Positions 30,201 to 40,100 of a DNA stretch of 64,000 nucleotides are shown one piece after another. A program made the translations under genes and the position numbers. Numbering within the stretch: position 1 is the first letter of the stretch; each line of letters begins with the position of its first letter. The stretch is from Lewinellaceae bacterium. GTDB lineage: Bacteria; Bacteroidota; Bacteroidia; Chitinophagales; Saprospiraceae. The stretch spans positions 310,001 through 374,000 of the forward strand of contig JACJXW010000005.1 of the NCBI GenBank assembly GCA_020636405.1, written 5' to 3'. The notes under the pieces are model-generated. The model was not told the origin of the DNA, ran no database searches, and saw only the letters and a program-made list of their open reading frames with translations.

Positions 30201-30774
30201 CCGTTCCCGGCCCGGGGGCGCCCCAGTCGACAATGAGTTGGTCGTAATTTTGTTCCAGCACCTGCCCGCCGCTCACATTGTAATTAAAAGTGAAGGGGGT
30301 GCCGCCGGTGAAATATTCCAGCGTATAGGTTACGGTGCTGTTGGCGCATACGACATCGCAGGCCTGGCCCGTGCTGTCCTGAGCCGGCCCGTTGGCGGTG
30401 GGGCAAAGGGCGGCGGCATCGGAGAAGACCTCGGCGGAAAAGAAATCCTCAAAAACCTGGATGAAGATGGAATCCGCAAACGTCGTCCCGTTGACGTTAT
30501 ATGCGATCAGGTTAAGCTGGTAAGTACCCGGTTGCGGGCAGATGGTCACCTGAGGTTCATTGGAAAGGATCGTATTGGGGTTCTGGTCGTAGAACCAGAA
30601 GAATTCGATGAAGGAAGTGTCCTGAGGCGATAAGAAGTAGGTGCCGCAGTTTTCTCCACAGAGCTCTGTCGGGCCGACGATCTGGTAATTGTCCTGAGCC
30701 TGTCCTTTGGGCAACAGGAAAAGGAAAAATGCAAGAGAAACGATCAGTTTTGGGCGTAATAGTTGCTTGTACAT
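24214..30774 (-). CDS. Giant T9SS-secreted PKD-repeat surface protein (gliding-type C-terminal domain)
   Basis: A 2186-aa protein with a signal peptide (MYKQLLRPKLIVSLAFFLF, ends GQAQ). The body is a long series of PKD and Ig-like modules, with phrases such as WNFGDPTSGAANT and YTVRLEVTSSEGC. A tandem array of about 51-aa repeats (LSACSGATVDYNGTAL core) maps to roughly 25451-25909. The last 90 residues form the gliding motility-associated CHU_C-type domain (VPNAFSPNEDGRNDLF, then FNRWGAELF and DLAAGWDGT), a type B sorting signal for the type IX secretion system. I infer a cell surface adhesin or matrix protein. I used the ATG at 30774; an ATG at 30852 would place 26 extra residues before the signal. 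Confidence 0.85.
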   Translation of the reverse strand: MYKQLLRPKLIVSLAFFLFLLPKGQAQDNYQIVGPTELCGENCGTYFLSPQDTSFIEFFWFYDQNPNTILSNEPQVTICPQPGTYQLNLIAYNVNGTTFADSIFIQVFEDFFSAEVFSDAAALCPTANGPAQDSTGQACDVVCANSTVTYTLEYFTGGTPFTFNYNVSGGQVLEQNYDQLIVDWGAPGPGTVTFFFSDFCSQQVVLTQCVEVLENPVASFTTTPAAVNDTLTICQGQEVLFQNTSLYAESFNWNLGNGALSTNTNTSATYNTPGVYTVELTAYNACLCADVKTLTVVVEAGESPIVDCVGTICENTLGTYTAQASCGTYLWTVSSNGTIIDGGGPDDDYISVDWGAGPEGLIGLTVEDCPGLNTCLQPSSIRVPILSEDAAIDGPANVCRGDIGTYSITPYGGTSFDWSVSGFGTILSGQGTDEIVVEWFDGFLPNEPQWVAVSFDNCYLGCGGADTLEVDINPEFTVTGPIENCQGQSSAYSTRSIPGNAPVNCNWTVEAADGSVVWASGAPAAMPSIDWSFPAGAYRLIAEPVDGNAYCTPQHTTIVVVTAPPPAVDAILGDLLICPGELYTYEAQSALLNSRFRWEVNNGGAITVREGRKINVSFGATPPFELSVIQVDGLGCESEVFTQTLNTIPGLTISGPADACDEDISVFSTSLFTGLSYSWSISPAGAGTIIGEEDEASAEILWHHTGPVSVTVQSCGQSASLNLEVHALPEPVVQHPPALCPNEITPVQTTIAFSSYEWLDTEGNTVSTGPAPSLPAGTYSLIATDANGCTGETTFRIMPYPKSDISISTPDPNVFCNTAPLTRLYAVNTDAGYNYQWYQNGNPVGTDTPQYTATAEGVYYVEITDVNGCIFPSNSISVIEDCSGGGGPGGCPFLANLDFTIQTTPTCDVHNYQNTSSGFIPGTISWNFDDPASGADNTSNLDNPSHNFTQPGYYRILIRADFVDPNDPGNTITCGAFRADSIILAANFSADTACAGAPVPFTDLSTFLPSSSIAAWSWNFGDPTSGAANTATTANPMHTFAAPGIYTVRLEVTSSEGCTARISKEVEVYGPPAVSFEEPLLSCEATALPFSADVGPEVINVQWDFGDPTSGEANSSELLAPYHRFDTPGAYTVTLTARSIYGCENSFSRDILVEPNALNGAITSSLPSPLCEGDTTTLSAPAGGIGWLWSTGDTTSSTRVFETGIYSLTLTDAIGCSYEPAPIDIEVLPAPDATIRGVEYDEYGQPIGYSYDGYQACFGTDIFLEVIANSQYTYQWSNGLSGTRIEFTEDRFTLLPVGVHDIFVTVTNNTTGCQDVVGPFVVEVHPLPAQVQITANPAGPNCESTPVTFSVTSPEPGVTYRWNNGLEGPTMTATQAGEYFATATNTFGCEAESNRLEITAGPNISLIPSGCYSRCRPDTLCLPEIPGIVSYQWFFNGSPMGAPQSGMPELIANQSGEYYVEMTNGDGCTLNSGPLVLEMFDEVGTIQGEVYVDVNENGVIDPADTTYSGAVLELLQNGAVLAGTVSNPNGSYAFPNIAADAYTVRLDTSSVSPLGLMSNTVDTTFTGCGTLVTINWLLENCPTVMTEVTLSGCASISYGGGSFIRDTSFVTAFTSASGCDSLERVNVIILQPSSSSLELSACSGATVNYNGTALVPGQQQNFIFPNAVGCDSTVTVTVVELQPSASDIELSACSGATVDYNGTALSAGQQQDFTFTNAVGCDSVVTVTVVELQPSASGIELSACSGATVDYNGMALSAGQQQDFTFTNAAGCDSVVTVTVLEQMSSDTLIQLSACAGDTAYFEGTPILAGEALDLTLANQAGCDSLVRVEVEELPSYRQDVELSTCQDSIFFAGMMLPVGSTELQLATQSGCDSIVSVQVTRYPEEQTEVLLEVCPGSTVDYQGQELAPGDTLTVTLTSQFGCDSVVAVRVQAYPAPAVEAVVQEDCPDSSVGAITGMVVQNTLAPYSFSLDGQQFSATPLFDGLESGAYTLYVQDGRGCTASTSVTIMEPEPLVLEVLQDSLACDKPTATLSATIPSGDDGTLAYQWGDGSTGPSLQVDSAGTYALTVSNTCQMIVRQVIVPAPKQEGEQLLYVPNAFSPNEDGRNDLFLAAPASGAELLEYELRVFNRWGAELFRTEDLAAGWDGTVKGQRQNSGLYIWYVRARVRACGQEVEVYKEGDVVLMR

Positions 30775-31116
30775 GTGCGGGGATTGTAGGTTGGAAGAGG
30801 AATAGTCGTAAATTATCGGTTTTATTGTTGTTGGTTTTCGTACCTGCAACAATCAACAGACAACAAACGGCCATTCGCCTTGCCGGTGAAACAATAGAAA
30901 CTCAAATGGATAATTCGTAAGAAAGGGTTTCGTGCAATAGACCCCGGAAGCCTTCTTTTCGCTGCCTGTTTCCCGGCACTAGTCTCTCAGAGAACCCTGT
31001 TTGTCTGATATACTGTCATCTTAATTGCCAAAGTGGCGGCAGAATGTTAATTTGGGGCCAGCTCGTACGGTAACCAACCTGATCGCCGTACGAATAATCA
31101 AAGAACGCAACGAACC
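30775..31116. other. Divergent promoter region before clpB
   Basis: This 342-base gap separates the minus-strand giant surface gene from clpB. Apart from the clpB promoter candidate at 31025-31054 I see no RNA gene, repeat or ORF that I can support. Confidence 0.5.
31025..31054 (+). promoter_or_regulatory. Candidate promoter of clpB
   Basis: TTG (31025-31027), a 19-nt spacer, then TTAATTTG (31047-31054). This matches the Bacteroidota housekeeping pattern TTG-N19-TAnnTTTG at all but one position. It would start transcription about 55 bases before the clpB ATG. No inverted heat-shock operator is obvious. Confidence 0.55.
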
Positions 31117-33903
31117 ATGACCTACGATAACTTCACTACCAAATCCCAGGAATCCATTCTCCAGGCCCAGCGCATTGCCGCTACCCTCAACCAGCAGCAG
31201 GTCGATACACCGCACCTCATCCGCGGCATCATGGAGATCGAAGAACATGTGGCCTCCTTCCTGTTCAGCAAGATGGACGTCAATACTGCCACCTTGAAGC
31301 TGCGCTTGAACGAGGCTATAAAAGGCTACCCCAAGGTGGAAGGGACGGAAAAACAGTTTCTCACCAAAGAGGCCAACCAGGCCCTGGCCCGCGCCAAGAA
31401 GATGCTGCCCGATTTTGGCGATGAGTTCATTTCCATAGAACTCATCCTGCTGGGGATCGTTACCGGAAAAGACAAAGGAGGCCAGATCCTCAAAGACCTG
31501 GGGGCGACCGAAGAAGGCCTGCGCGCCGCCATCGAGGAATTGCGCAAGGGCCGCCAGGTCACCGACCAGAATGCCGAAGAGAGCTATAACGCCCTCAATA
31601 AATTTGCCGTCAACCTCAACGAGCGGGCCGAAAATGGCAAGCTCGACCCCATCGTCGGCCGCGATGAGGAGATCCGCCGCGTGTTACACATCCTGAGCCG
31701 CCGCAAGAAGAACAACCCCATCCTTGTGGGCGAGGCGGGCGTGGGCAAAACGGCCATCGTAGAGGGCATCGCCTGGCGTATCGTCAAGGGAGATGTGCCG
31801 GAGAACCTGCGCGAGAAAAAGATATACGTCCTCGATATTGCCGGCCTCATCGCCGGCGCCAAGTTTAAGGGCGATTTTGAGGAACGCCTCCGGGGGGTCA
31901 TCAAAGAGGTAGCCAATTCGGGTGGAGAGGTCATCCTCTTCATCGACGAGATCCATACGCTGATCGGCGCCGGTGGCGGACAAGGAGGAGTGGATGCCGC
32001 CAACATCCTCAAACCGGCACTGGCCCGCGGGGAGCTGCGCACCATCGGCGCCACTACCCTGGACGAATACCAGAAGTATTTCGAAAAGGATAAGGCCCTG
32101 GTGCGCCGCTTTCAGACGGTGCTCATCGAAGAGCCCAGCGTGGAGGACACCATCTCCATCCTGCGCGGCCTGCAGGAGCGCTACGAGGTCTACCATAAGA
32201 TCGAGATCCTGGACGGAGCCCTGATCGCCGCCGCTGAGCTTTCCCACCGTTACATCACCGACCGCTACCTGCCTGATAAGGCCATCGACCTGATTGACGA
32301 GGCTGCCGCCAAGCTGCGCCTGGAACTGGATTCCGTACCCGAACTGGTGGACGAATGGGACCGCCGGGTGCGCCAGCTGGAGATCGAGCGGGAAGCCCTG
32401 AAGCGCGAAGGGGAAACGAAGAAAGTGGAGGTGATGAACGAGCAGATCGCCAACGCCAAGGAAAAACGCGACTCCATTCGGGCCTCCTGGAAGAACGAAA
32501 AGGAGGTCGTCGATACGATACAGGGCATCAAGAAGCACATTGAAGAGTTGGAGATGGAAGCCAGCAAGGCGGAGCGCAACAGCGATTTTGAACTGGTGGC
32601 CAAGATCCGCTACGGGGAGCTGCAGGAGCAGCAGGCATTGCTGAAGGCCGCCGAAGAAAAGTTGGCGCAATTGCCGGAGGAAGAGCGCTATACCAATGAC
32701 GAGGTCACTGCCGATGATATCGCCGGTGTAGTTTCCCGTTGGACAGGCATCCCGGTCAGTAAGATGATGCAAAGCGAGAAGGACAAGCTGCTCCGCCTGG
32801 AAGAAGAACTGCACAAGCGCCTCATCGGGCAAGACGAGGCCGTGCGCGCTGTCTCCGATGCTGTGCGCCGCAGCCGTGCCGGCCTGCAGGACAGCGACCG
32901 CCCCATCGGCTCCTTCATCTTCCTGGGCCCGACCGGTGTGGGCAAGACCGAGCTGGCCAAGGCCCTGGCCGAGGTGCTCTTCGACGACGAAAAGGCCATC
33001 ACCCGCATCGACATGAGCGAATACCAGGAGCGGCACAACGTCAGCCGATTGGTGGGGGCCCCTCCGGGGTACGTGGGTTACGATGAAGGCGGCCAACTCA
33101 CCGAAGCGGTGCGCCGCCGCCCCTATTCCATCGTGCTGCTCGACGAGATCGAAAAGGCTCATCACGATACTTTCAACATCTTGTTGCAGGTACTCGATGA
33201 CGGCCGCCTGACCGACAATAAGGGCCGCGTGGCCAACTTCCGCAATACCATTATCATCATGACTTCCAACATGGGGGCGGAGACCATCCTGGAAAACTTT
33301 GAGGACCTGGCAGAGCTTCCGGAAGACAAGCACCAGGAGATCATCGAAGCCACCAAGGACGAGGTCTTCGAACTGCTAAAGGAGAACCTGCGCCCCGAGT
33401 TCCTCAACCGAATCGACGAGCAGATCATGTTCCTGCCGCTGACCAAAGAGGAGATCAAGCAGATCATGCGCCTGCTGCTGCGCAAGGTCGACAAGATGCT
33501 GGCCCGCCAGGGCATGGTCATCAAGCTGAGCCCTGCCGCCGAGGGCCTGCTGGCCGACCTGGGCTACGACCCGCAGTTCGGCGCCCGCCCCATGAAGCGC
33601 GTGTTGCAGAAAGAGGTCATCAACGAGTTGTCCAAGCTGGTGCTGGCCGGCACGTTCACCGCCGGCGATACCATCTATGTGGATGAGAAAGAGGATGAAC
33701 TGACGTTCTCCAAAGATCCATTCAAAGGTGCTCCGGCCCCGCCGAAAAAGGAAAAGGCCCCGGTGCCAAAGAAGGAAAAACAGAAGGAGGCAGAGCTACA
33801 AGAAGCCTCTGATGAGCGAAAGCGGCAACTCGAGGAGCTGCAGCAGGCCACCAAAGATGTGGAGGATGCGGTGAAGGAGGTGAAGAAGAAGGAGGACAAC
33901 TGA
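31117..33903 (+). CDS. clpB: ATP-dependent chaperone ClpB with charged C-terminal extension
   Basis: A hexameric AAA+ disaggregase that works with DnaK to rescue aggregated proteins in the cytoplasm. The N-terminal Clp repeat domain covers about residues 1-145. The first AAA module has the Walker A GEAGVGKTA near residue 205 and the Walker B VILFIDEIHTLIGAG. A coiled-coil middle domain of ClpB type lies near residues 400-520. The second AAA module has GPTGVGKTE near residue 604 and IVLLDEIEKAHHD. The typical ClpB is about 860-870 aa; this one has 928 because of a tail of about 60 residues rich in Lys, Glu and Pro after the usual end. The tail is likely unstructured then coiled. Confidence 0.97.
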   Translation: MTYDNFTTKSQESILQAQRIAATLNQQQVDTPHLIRGIMEIEEHVASFLFSKMDVNTATLKLRLNEAIKGYPKVEGTEKQFLTKEANQALARAKKMLPDFGDEFISIELILLGIVTGKDKGGQILKDLGATEEGLRAAIEELRKGRQVTDQNAEESYNALNKFAVNLNERAENGKLDPIVGRDEEIRRVLHILSRRKKNNPILVGEAGVGKTAIVEGIAWRIVKGDVPENLREKKIYVLDIAGLIAGAKFKGDFEERLRGVIKEVANSGGEVILFIDEIHTLIGAGGGQGGVDAANILKPALARGELRTIGATTLDEYQKYFEKDKALVRRFQTVLIEEPSVEDTISILRGLQERYEVYHKIEILDGALIAAAELSHRYITDRYLPDKAIDLIDEAAAKLRLELDSVPELVDEWDRRVRQLEIEREALKREGETKKVEVMNEQIANAKEKRDSIRASWKNEKEVVDTIQGIKKHIEELEMEASKAERNSDFELVAKIRYGELQEQQALLKAAEEKLAQLPEEERYTNDEVTADDIAGVVSRWTGIPVSKMMQSEKDKLLRLEEELHKRLIGQDEAVRAVSDAVRRSRAGLQDSDRPIGSFIFLGPTGVGKTELAKALAEVLFDDEKAITRIDMSEYQERHNVSRLVGAPPGYVGYDEGGQLTEAVRRRPYSIVLLDEIEKAHHDTFNILLQVLDDGRLTDNKGRVANFRNTIIIMTSNMGAETILENFEDLAELPEDKHQEIIEATKDEVFELLKENLRPEFLNRIDEQIMFLPLTKEEIKQIMRLLLRKVDKMLARQGMVIKLSPAAEGLLADLGYDPQFGARPMKRVLQKEVINELSKLVLAGTFTAGDTIYVDEKEDELTFSKDPFKGAPAPPKKEKAPVPKKEKQKEAELQEASDERKRQLEELQQATKDVEDAVKEVKKKEDN

Positions 33904-33986
33904 TGGAAATATGCGTCATCCCGAATATTTTATTTCAAAGGGAGATGGATGAATTCCGGCTCATTGAGTCTTGATTGTCAATTTGT

Positions 33987-34028
33987 TGTGGGATGCAGGG
34001 TGGCGAGTTGGGCAACCTGCATCCCACA
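33987..34028. terminator. Inverted repeat between clpB and the metalloprotease gene
   Basis: Arms tgtgggatgcagg (33987-33999) and cctgcatcccaca (34016-34028) form a perfect 13-bp stem with a 16-nt loop. It lies between two convergent genes. No T-run follows on either strand, so termination is plausible but unproven. Confidence 0.45.
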
Positions 34029-34095
34029 CCTCGTGACAGTCACAGGGATGGCTCAGCTTTCTTAGTCCTGTATATCCTGTGTCCATCTTATACTG

Positions 34096-36762
34096 TTATA
34101 TCCGGACTATCCTTTTCGTCAGGATCACTTCCTGTCCAATAGTGGCCCGAAGCCAGTAGACGCCCTTTCTTAACCATGACAGATCGGCATCCTGTTCTCC
34201 CGGCTCCACCTCCTTTTGTATCAGTAACTGTCCAACCGCATTGTAGACAGAAAGGGTTGCCGGCTTTCCGTAACGGTGGTAATAATTAATATTAAGTTTG
34301 TCCTTAAACGGGTTGGGGTAAAGGTTAATGGCATAAGGATTTTCTCCTTCCACGCGGGCGCTGGCCATATGGGAGAACGCGTATCGCCCGTCGAAGTCTA
34401 CCTGCTGTAAGCGGTAATAGTACAGGACGTTCGGCAGAACATCGTCATCCAGATATTGGTATACTCTCTTTTCCTGGCTGTTGCCTGCCCCGGGAATAAA
34501 AACAATGGGTTTGAACTCTTTCTCAAAGGTGGCCTGGCGCAGAAGATTGAAACCGCTGTTGTTGGATTCGCTCTGAGTCGTCCATCCGAGCCGTATGGCG
34601 GGCCCTTCTGCATTTGCGTAAAAAGAACTCAGTTCCACAGGAAGGGCAACGGAGCAACTGATATTAGCCACCCACCCCGCACGCGTGGTAAGATTACTGG
34701 ACTGGAAACGGAAGGTCAGGCACTCGCCGGCCCCGGCGCCAGTGAAAACGCCTCCATTGGGTATGCTGCTCACGCTGGTCCCGCAAAAGGTGGCGATGGG
34801 AGTGCCCGTCACTGTAGTACCGTGGTAAACGGATAGCTGATCCCGGCATCCACCGGTTCTCGGCTCGATATTCAGAGAGGTAAAAGTGACGGTTACGATA
34901 TCGCCGGGGCCGTCCGGGCAGATGGTGTAGGTTTTGTCGGAGTTATTCAGATAATTTCCGTTGGGGCCTCCGTCATCGGTGAAGGTGTTGCCGCATTGCA
35001 GGCAACCGGCGCCGGAGCAGTTAAAAGTGAGCAGTCCATTGTCCTGCTGCACTTCGGCGCCGCCACAGTTGCCATCTCCGGAAATGATAGCGATGAAATC
35101 GCCGGAGGCGGAAGGTGTAAAACTCAGGCTGCATCCGGCGGAATAGACGACGGGGGTTCCCGCTCCTGAAGTATAGGAAAAAGTGGCGATAGTGATCACC
35201 GCCGGCCAGGTGCCGGCGTTGTAACCCGTACAAAAATCAAGGGTATAGGTAACGCCGGCGTCCAGTCCGGGCAGGAGGTAGGCTTCGTTCTGCCATACCT
35301 GGAAACCCGGCTGAACGGTAGGGCAGCCTTCAAAACAGGCGCTGGCACTGTACAGGTCGACATAGGGCCCGGCGGCGTACTGTATGCAGGGCGAAACGGA
35401 GCAGAGCGGGTCGGTTTCCGGCAGGACGGTTACCGTAATATCCGAGGTCGAAGGGCTGCTGCTGCCTGCGGAATTGCTGGCCACCAAAGTGGCTTGCAAA
35501 GTGCCGCTGCTTCCCCCTGTTATACAGACAGTAGGGTTCTTCACGGAAGAGGAAGTAATATCGATGGTAATATCTCCACCGGCCACCGAAAAACTCCACG
35601 ACCAGGAGGTAGGGAAATTCTGCGACTGGTCGGTAAAGTCAATGCAGCCATTGAGGCAGACGGTGCTTGTTGAGTGGTTGAAACCGGCAACCGGTATCAC
35701 TGGTGGCTGGCACTGCCCCGGTGTGGCTGTAGAGAACCCCGCATTCTGAGCAGTGAAATATAGGACGTCGGATTGATCGGAGGTGAACATATACATGCAG
35801 GCATCAGCTGCGTAAGACATGTAGTTCATGTACATATCTTCTGAGTTACAACTCGTCGGCAGGTCGGCGCAGGAATTGTGGCTGCCGCAGGAAGTGTAGC
35901 CAGAATAGCTTCCGCCCATATTAGGCGTGTCGTTGATCATGTCGGATCCGGTACAGGCGTTGTTGTCGTCTCCCCATATATGATAGAGGCCCAGATAATG
36001 GCCCACTTCGTGTATGAGCGTATTGCCCTCGTCATAGATGCCTCCACAAGAACCACTGGTGTTCATCCCGGAGCAGGTCATATTTTCGGGGCCGAATGCG
36101 CAGGCAGCGAGGATCACTCCTTCCCCACTGAAGCTGCCCGGAATGCCGGAAGCCTGCCCGAGCAATGACCCCAGGCCATTGCTAACATAGATATTCAGAT
36201 AACCGGCCCAGTTGTTGTCCAGCGGAACACTGCTGCCCTGCCCCGAGGTATTACTGAAGTCGATCTGTCCGAAGGTTACGGCATAGTTGCCTTCCACCAG
36301 TCCGTAGCCGGTGGGATGGCCGTACTGGGCCAGGCAGAATTCCAGGCAGGCGTCGCCCAGCACATTTCCAAAACAGGAGGTAAAGTTGGAAAAGACAGCG
36401 TTTTGAGGTTCATTGCCTATGATCTCCGTATTTAAGGAATTGACCTGGGCCAGTGCGAGGTCGATGGCGCACTGTTCCTGTCCCGCGGGAACAACGCCAC
36501 TGTTGAAGTGCACGGCCACCGGTATCTTGATGGGGCCTCCACTGCAGTCCGGATTTCGGTTGATCGTCCGGTTGCCAAGGGCATGGCGGTACTGTTGGAT
36601 GAAGGCCCGGTAGTTCGGGTCGACGGCCATCCTTGCTTCGGTAGTGGCCCGGGTAGTGTTGCAGCGCACCGTCTGGTGGGGGGTGTTGCGCTGGGCAGCA
36701 ACCTCCGGAAGTGCGAGTAGGAGGAAAAAGAAGAGCAATGGTAGTATTCTTGCCTTTACCAT
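34096..36762 (-). CDS. Pappalysin-type (M43) metalloprotease with T9SS sorting domain
   Basis: An 888-aa secreted metalloprotease. The signal peptide is MVKARILPLLFFFLLLALPE, cleaved after EVAAQ. The catalytic motif HEVGHYLGLYH matches HExxHxxGxxH (His251, Glu252, His255, His261) of metzincins, and MNYMSY downstream is the Met-turn. A PKD domain (FTDQSQNFPTSWSWSF) and a CUB-like domain follow. The C-terminus (INLYPNPFKDKLNINY, ending KGVYWLRATIGQEVILTKRI) is a type A T9SS sorting domain. It is likely released or attached at the cell surface to degrade proteins. The ATG at 36762 is used; one at 36873 would precede the signal by 37 residues. Confidence 0.9.
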   Translation of the reverse strand: MVKARILPLLFFFLLLALPEVAAQRNTPHQTVRCNTTRATTEARMAVDPNYRAFIQQYRHALGNRTINRNPDCSGGPIKIPVAVHFNSGVVPAGQEQCAIDLALAQVNSLNTEIIGNEPQNAVFSNFTSCFGNVLGDACLEFCLAQYGHPTGYGLVEGNYAVTFGQIDFSNTSGQGSSVPLDNNWAGYLNIYVSNGLGSLLGQASGIPGSFSGEGVILAACAFGPENMTCSGMNTSGSCGGIYDEGNTLIHEVGHYLGLYHIWGDDNNACTGSDMINDTPNMGGSYSGYTSCGSHNSCADLPTSCNSEDMYMNYMSYAADACMYMFTSDQSDVLYFTAQNAGFSTATPGQCQPPVIPVAGFNHSTSTVCLNGCIDFTDQSQNFPTSWSWSFSVAGGDITIDITSSSVKNPTVCITGGSSGTLQATLVASNSAGSSSPSTSDITVTVLPETDPLCSVSPCIQYAAGPYVDLYSASACFEGCPTVQPGFQVWQNEAYLLPGLDAGVTYTLDFCTGYNAGTWPAVITIATFSYTSGAGTPVVYSAGCSLSFTPSASGDFIAIISGDGNCGGAEVQQDNGLLTFNCSGAGCLQCGNTFTDDGGPNGNYLNNSDKTYTICPDGPGDIVTVTFTSLNIEPRTGGCRDQLSVYHGTTVTGTPIATFCGTSVSSIPNGGVFTGAGAGECLTFRFQSSNLTTRAGWVANISCSVALPVELSSFYANAEGPAIRLGWTTQSESNNSGFNLLRQATFEKEFKPIVFIPGAGNSQEKRVYQYLDDDVLPNVLYYYRLQQVDFDGRYAFSHMASARVEGENPYAINLYPNPFKDKLNINYYHRYGKPATLSVYNAVGQLLIQKEVEPGEQDADLSWLRKGVYWLRATIGQEVILTKRIVRI

Positions 36763-37184
36763 AGAAGGGGAATTATAGTGTCCGTTTAAACAATGAGCAG
36801 TTGGTGATTCAGGAAATAGTGAGGAGATGATAAATTTAAGGAGTATTTTCCACGGAGACAATTGCCAGGCCATTAAAATGAGAGGCCCGGCCGGCCCGCT
36901 ACCAGCGCACTACCTCCACGCAAACCCTTAATCGCCTGGACGTAACCCTTTTGTATGAAGATACGGCACCTGCATCGATTGATGGATTAATAGAACACTA
37001 ATCTGTTTTTGTAGTATCTTGTTTGCCGATATTCAGCGAAGCTGGCTATCGCGAAGTACATCTTTTTACAGGTTTGGCTGCCATTAAGATAATTGCGCTT
37101 CAACCTGTAACCTCAGGCCACCGTGTTTAGTATAATAACCTGAACTTTACGTTAACTATACCCTCTTTTTTGAGCGTTGAATAT
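36763..37184. other. Intergenic region between the metalloprotease and the hybrid regulator genes
   Basis: This 422-base gap carries divergent promoters. The right half is AT-rich (37020-37184). No clear TTG-N19-TAnnTTTG match was found, and I see no RNA gene or repeat. Confidence 0.45.
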
Positions 37185-40100
37185 ATGGTTTGGCACACCA
37201 CATTCAAGGCAAATCATCTGGCTGCCCGGATCTTGTTATTGATGTTGGCATTCGCGGCCTTCCCGCTTGCCGCCCAGGAGTATATTGCCAGGGTGGAATA
37301 CTACGGGGTGGAACACGGCCTGTCGCACCGCCAGGTCAATGCCATATTCCAGGACAGCCGGGGCTATATGTGGATGGGCACCTACAACGGGCTGAACCGG
37401 TTCGACGGCTACAGCTTCCGCTCCTATACCAAGGAAAAGGACGGCCTGCCGTTCAACGAGATCCTGGCCATCGCCGAAGATGCGGACGGCTGGCTGTGGG
37501 TGTCCGGTAAGCGGGACGAGGGAATCTACCTTTTTCACCCTGACCGTGGTGAATGGCGATCCCTGGCAGCGCAGTTCGGGAAAACCCACCCCCAATTCGT
37601 ATCTGAAACCTTTTTGAGTTATATCGTCCAGTCCCCCGACGGGGCGGTCTGGTTGTCGGCCCTGGGCGCCGGCCGTTTGTATCGCTACCATCCGGCCGAC
37701 GGTATCCGGGCCATACCCGTTGAGGGAGCCCAAAACATCCAGCCGGTGTATTTCGCTCCCGATAAGACGATATGGGCATTGACAGAAAATGGCATTCCCC
37801 TTCAGCTGATCCCTACCGGTGAGGTGCTGCAGCGTTTTGGCCAGATGTGGCAGGGCGGCCTTTGGGGCATCAGCGAAAACGGCATTTTTGGTTATCAAAG
37901 GACCCGTGAGCCGAAGAGGGATTGTTATTACTTCGATACGGAGGGCGCCCCTGTCTCCTACCTCCCCTGGGGTTTTGCCAGCATGAAACCGCCGTTCCCT
38001 GCGCTCATTTTTCCCTTCGACACTTCCGGAACCTTTGTGATCCACGACCGGCTCATGGATGCCCGCGGCAACGAGCTGGCAAAGTGGTCCTTCGAATACC
38101 ACGGCCCCAACAACTTCTTTTGGCGCTGTTTCTACCGGGACCGCGCCGGCCGGTATTGGTTGGGGGACGATTTCGGCTGCTATATGCTGCAGCTGAAAAA
38201 GAACCGTTTTCAACACTTTTTTCACCGGAAAGGAGCGGAACCGGGCGCGGGAAACGCTATTCGCGGCATGGTAGCCACGCCCGATAAATTATACGCGAAC
38301 GTAGAATCTTCCGGCCTGTACGAGTGGGACTTCAACAGCGGGCAAAGCCGCCTGTTTGAGGCGCTCCCCTCTGCCTGGGGAAATTATGGGCTGGCCCTTT
38401 CCAAGAACGGCAGGCTGTGGTCCGGCAAGGAAAAGGCGCTGTTTCAGGTAAGCCCCGGCAACTTGTCAGTAGAAAAAATAGAGATCCCTTTCGATCCCTG
38501 GGCATTTTGCGAGGACGACGCAGGAAAGCTTTGGATCGGCTGCACGAATGGGCTGTTCACGCTTGCTCCCGGCGCTGCAGAGCCGGAACCCTTCACCCGG
38601 TACAACGGTTTCAATGCCCTGGCTTCCGCTTTTGTGCTGTACATCCGCCAAGACGAGTCTGGCGTGTTGTGGGCCTGCACTAACAATGGATTTTACAAAA
38701 TAGACCCCGACAAAGGCGTGCTGGCGCGGTACTGGCAGGGTGGAGAGGGCCCCCGTTTTCTGCCGGCCGACTACTTTCTGCATTTTTATAGGGATGCCGG
38801 GGGCGCCTTCTGGTTCGCCACCGCAAACGGCTTGCTGCGGGCCGGCTCCAAACGCTTGCCCGGCGGCGGCCTGGAACCGGTATGGGATGAACAGGACAGT
38901 AAAGTGTTCGACCGGGCCTTCGGCCTTCCCAACGATTTTATTTATGCCGTTTACGAAGACCGCCAGGGCAAATTGTGGATGCCTACCGATATGGGTATTG
39001 TTCGACTGGACAAAAAAACGGAAGCCGTCAAAACGTATTTTGTCTCCGACGGCATTACGCATAACGAGTTCAACCGGGCCGCTCATTTTCGCGACAAAAA
39101 GGGATACCTGTATTTCGGGGGGCTGAACGGCGTCACGGCCTTTGACCCGGCGGAATTGAATGAGCAATTCGACGCCCGGCATGACTTGCCGCTGGCGCTT
39201 ACCGCTTTCCAGCAACTGGACGGCAGGTCGGGCCAGATCATGGGCCGCACGGAAGAGCTCTTACGTACCCGGCAGATCGTACTCCGTCCCGGCGACCGTT
39301 TTTTCAATATCGAACTGGCCTTGCTGAGTTTCGAAGAACCCAGCCTCATCCAGTACGCCTGGAAAATGGAAGGGCTGGATAAAGCCTGGAATTACCAGAA
39401 TGAACGGCATTTAAATTTCGCCGGATTGCCCTACGGCTCGTATACCCTGCACATCAAAGCCAAGGCCGCCGACGGGCAATGGTCGAACAATGAACTGGCC
39501 TTCGACATCAGCGTGCTCCGGCCCTGGTATCTGCAACGCTGGTTCCTGGCACTTTCTATCCTGCTGGTATTCAGCAGTATTCTGGCCTATATACGCCTGC
39601 GCAACCGGCAGCTTATCCGGGAACAGAAAAAACTGCAGACACTGGTGGCTCAGGCTACGGAGCGGATTGAGCAGGATAAACAGATCATAGAAAAGCAGGC
39701 GGAAGGGCTGCGGCGCCTGGATGAGGTAAAATCCAATTTTTTTGCCAACATCAGCCATGAGCTGCGCACCCCACTCACTGTCATCCTGGGCATAACAGAA
39801 AACTTGCTGAGGGAGGGGGGGAACACCGCAGCCGGACATTTGCAGTTGATCTGGCGCAACGGCCGAAGCCTGCTCGATCTGGTCAACCAACTGCTCGACC
39901 TGGCCAAAGCGGAGAATAAGCAGCTCAAAACCAACCTGGTGCAGGGGGATATGGTCAATTATGTCCGATACATTGCCGAGAGTTTTCATTCTATGGCCAA
40001 CCACCGCAACGTGATCCTTCGTTCGGAAACCCGCCTGCCGGAGCTGATGATGGATTTTGACCCCGAAAAGATCCGACAGATACTGAGCAACCTCATCTCC

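Noticed and set aside
31684..33333. Minus-strand ORF of 549 aa in clpB
   Set aside because: It is antisense to clpB, with no motif; low-complexity shadows are expected on the opposite strand of GC-rich genes.
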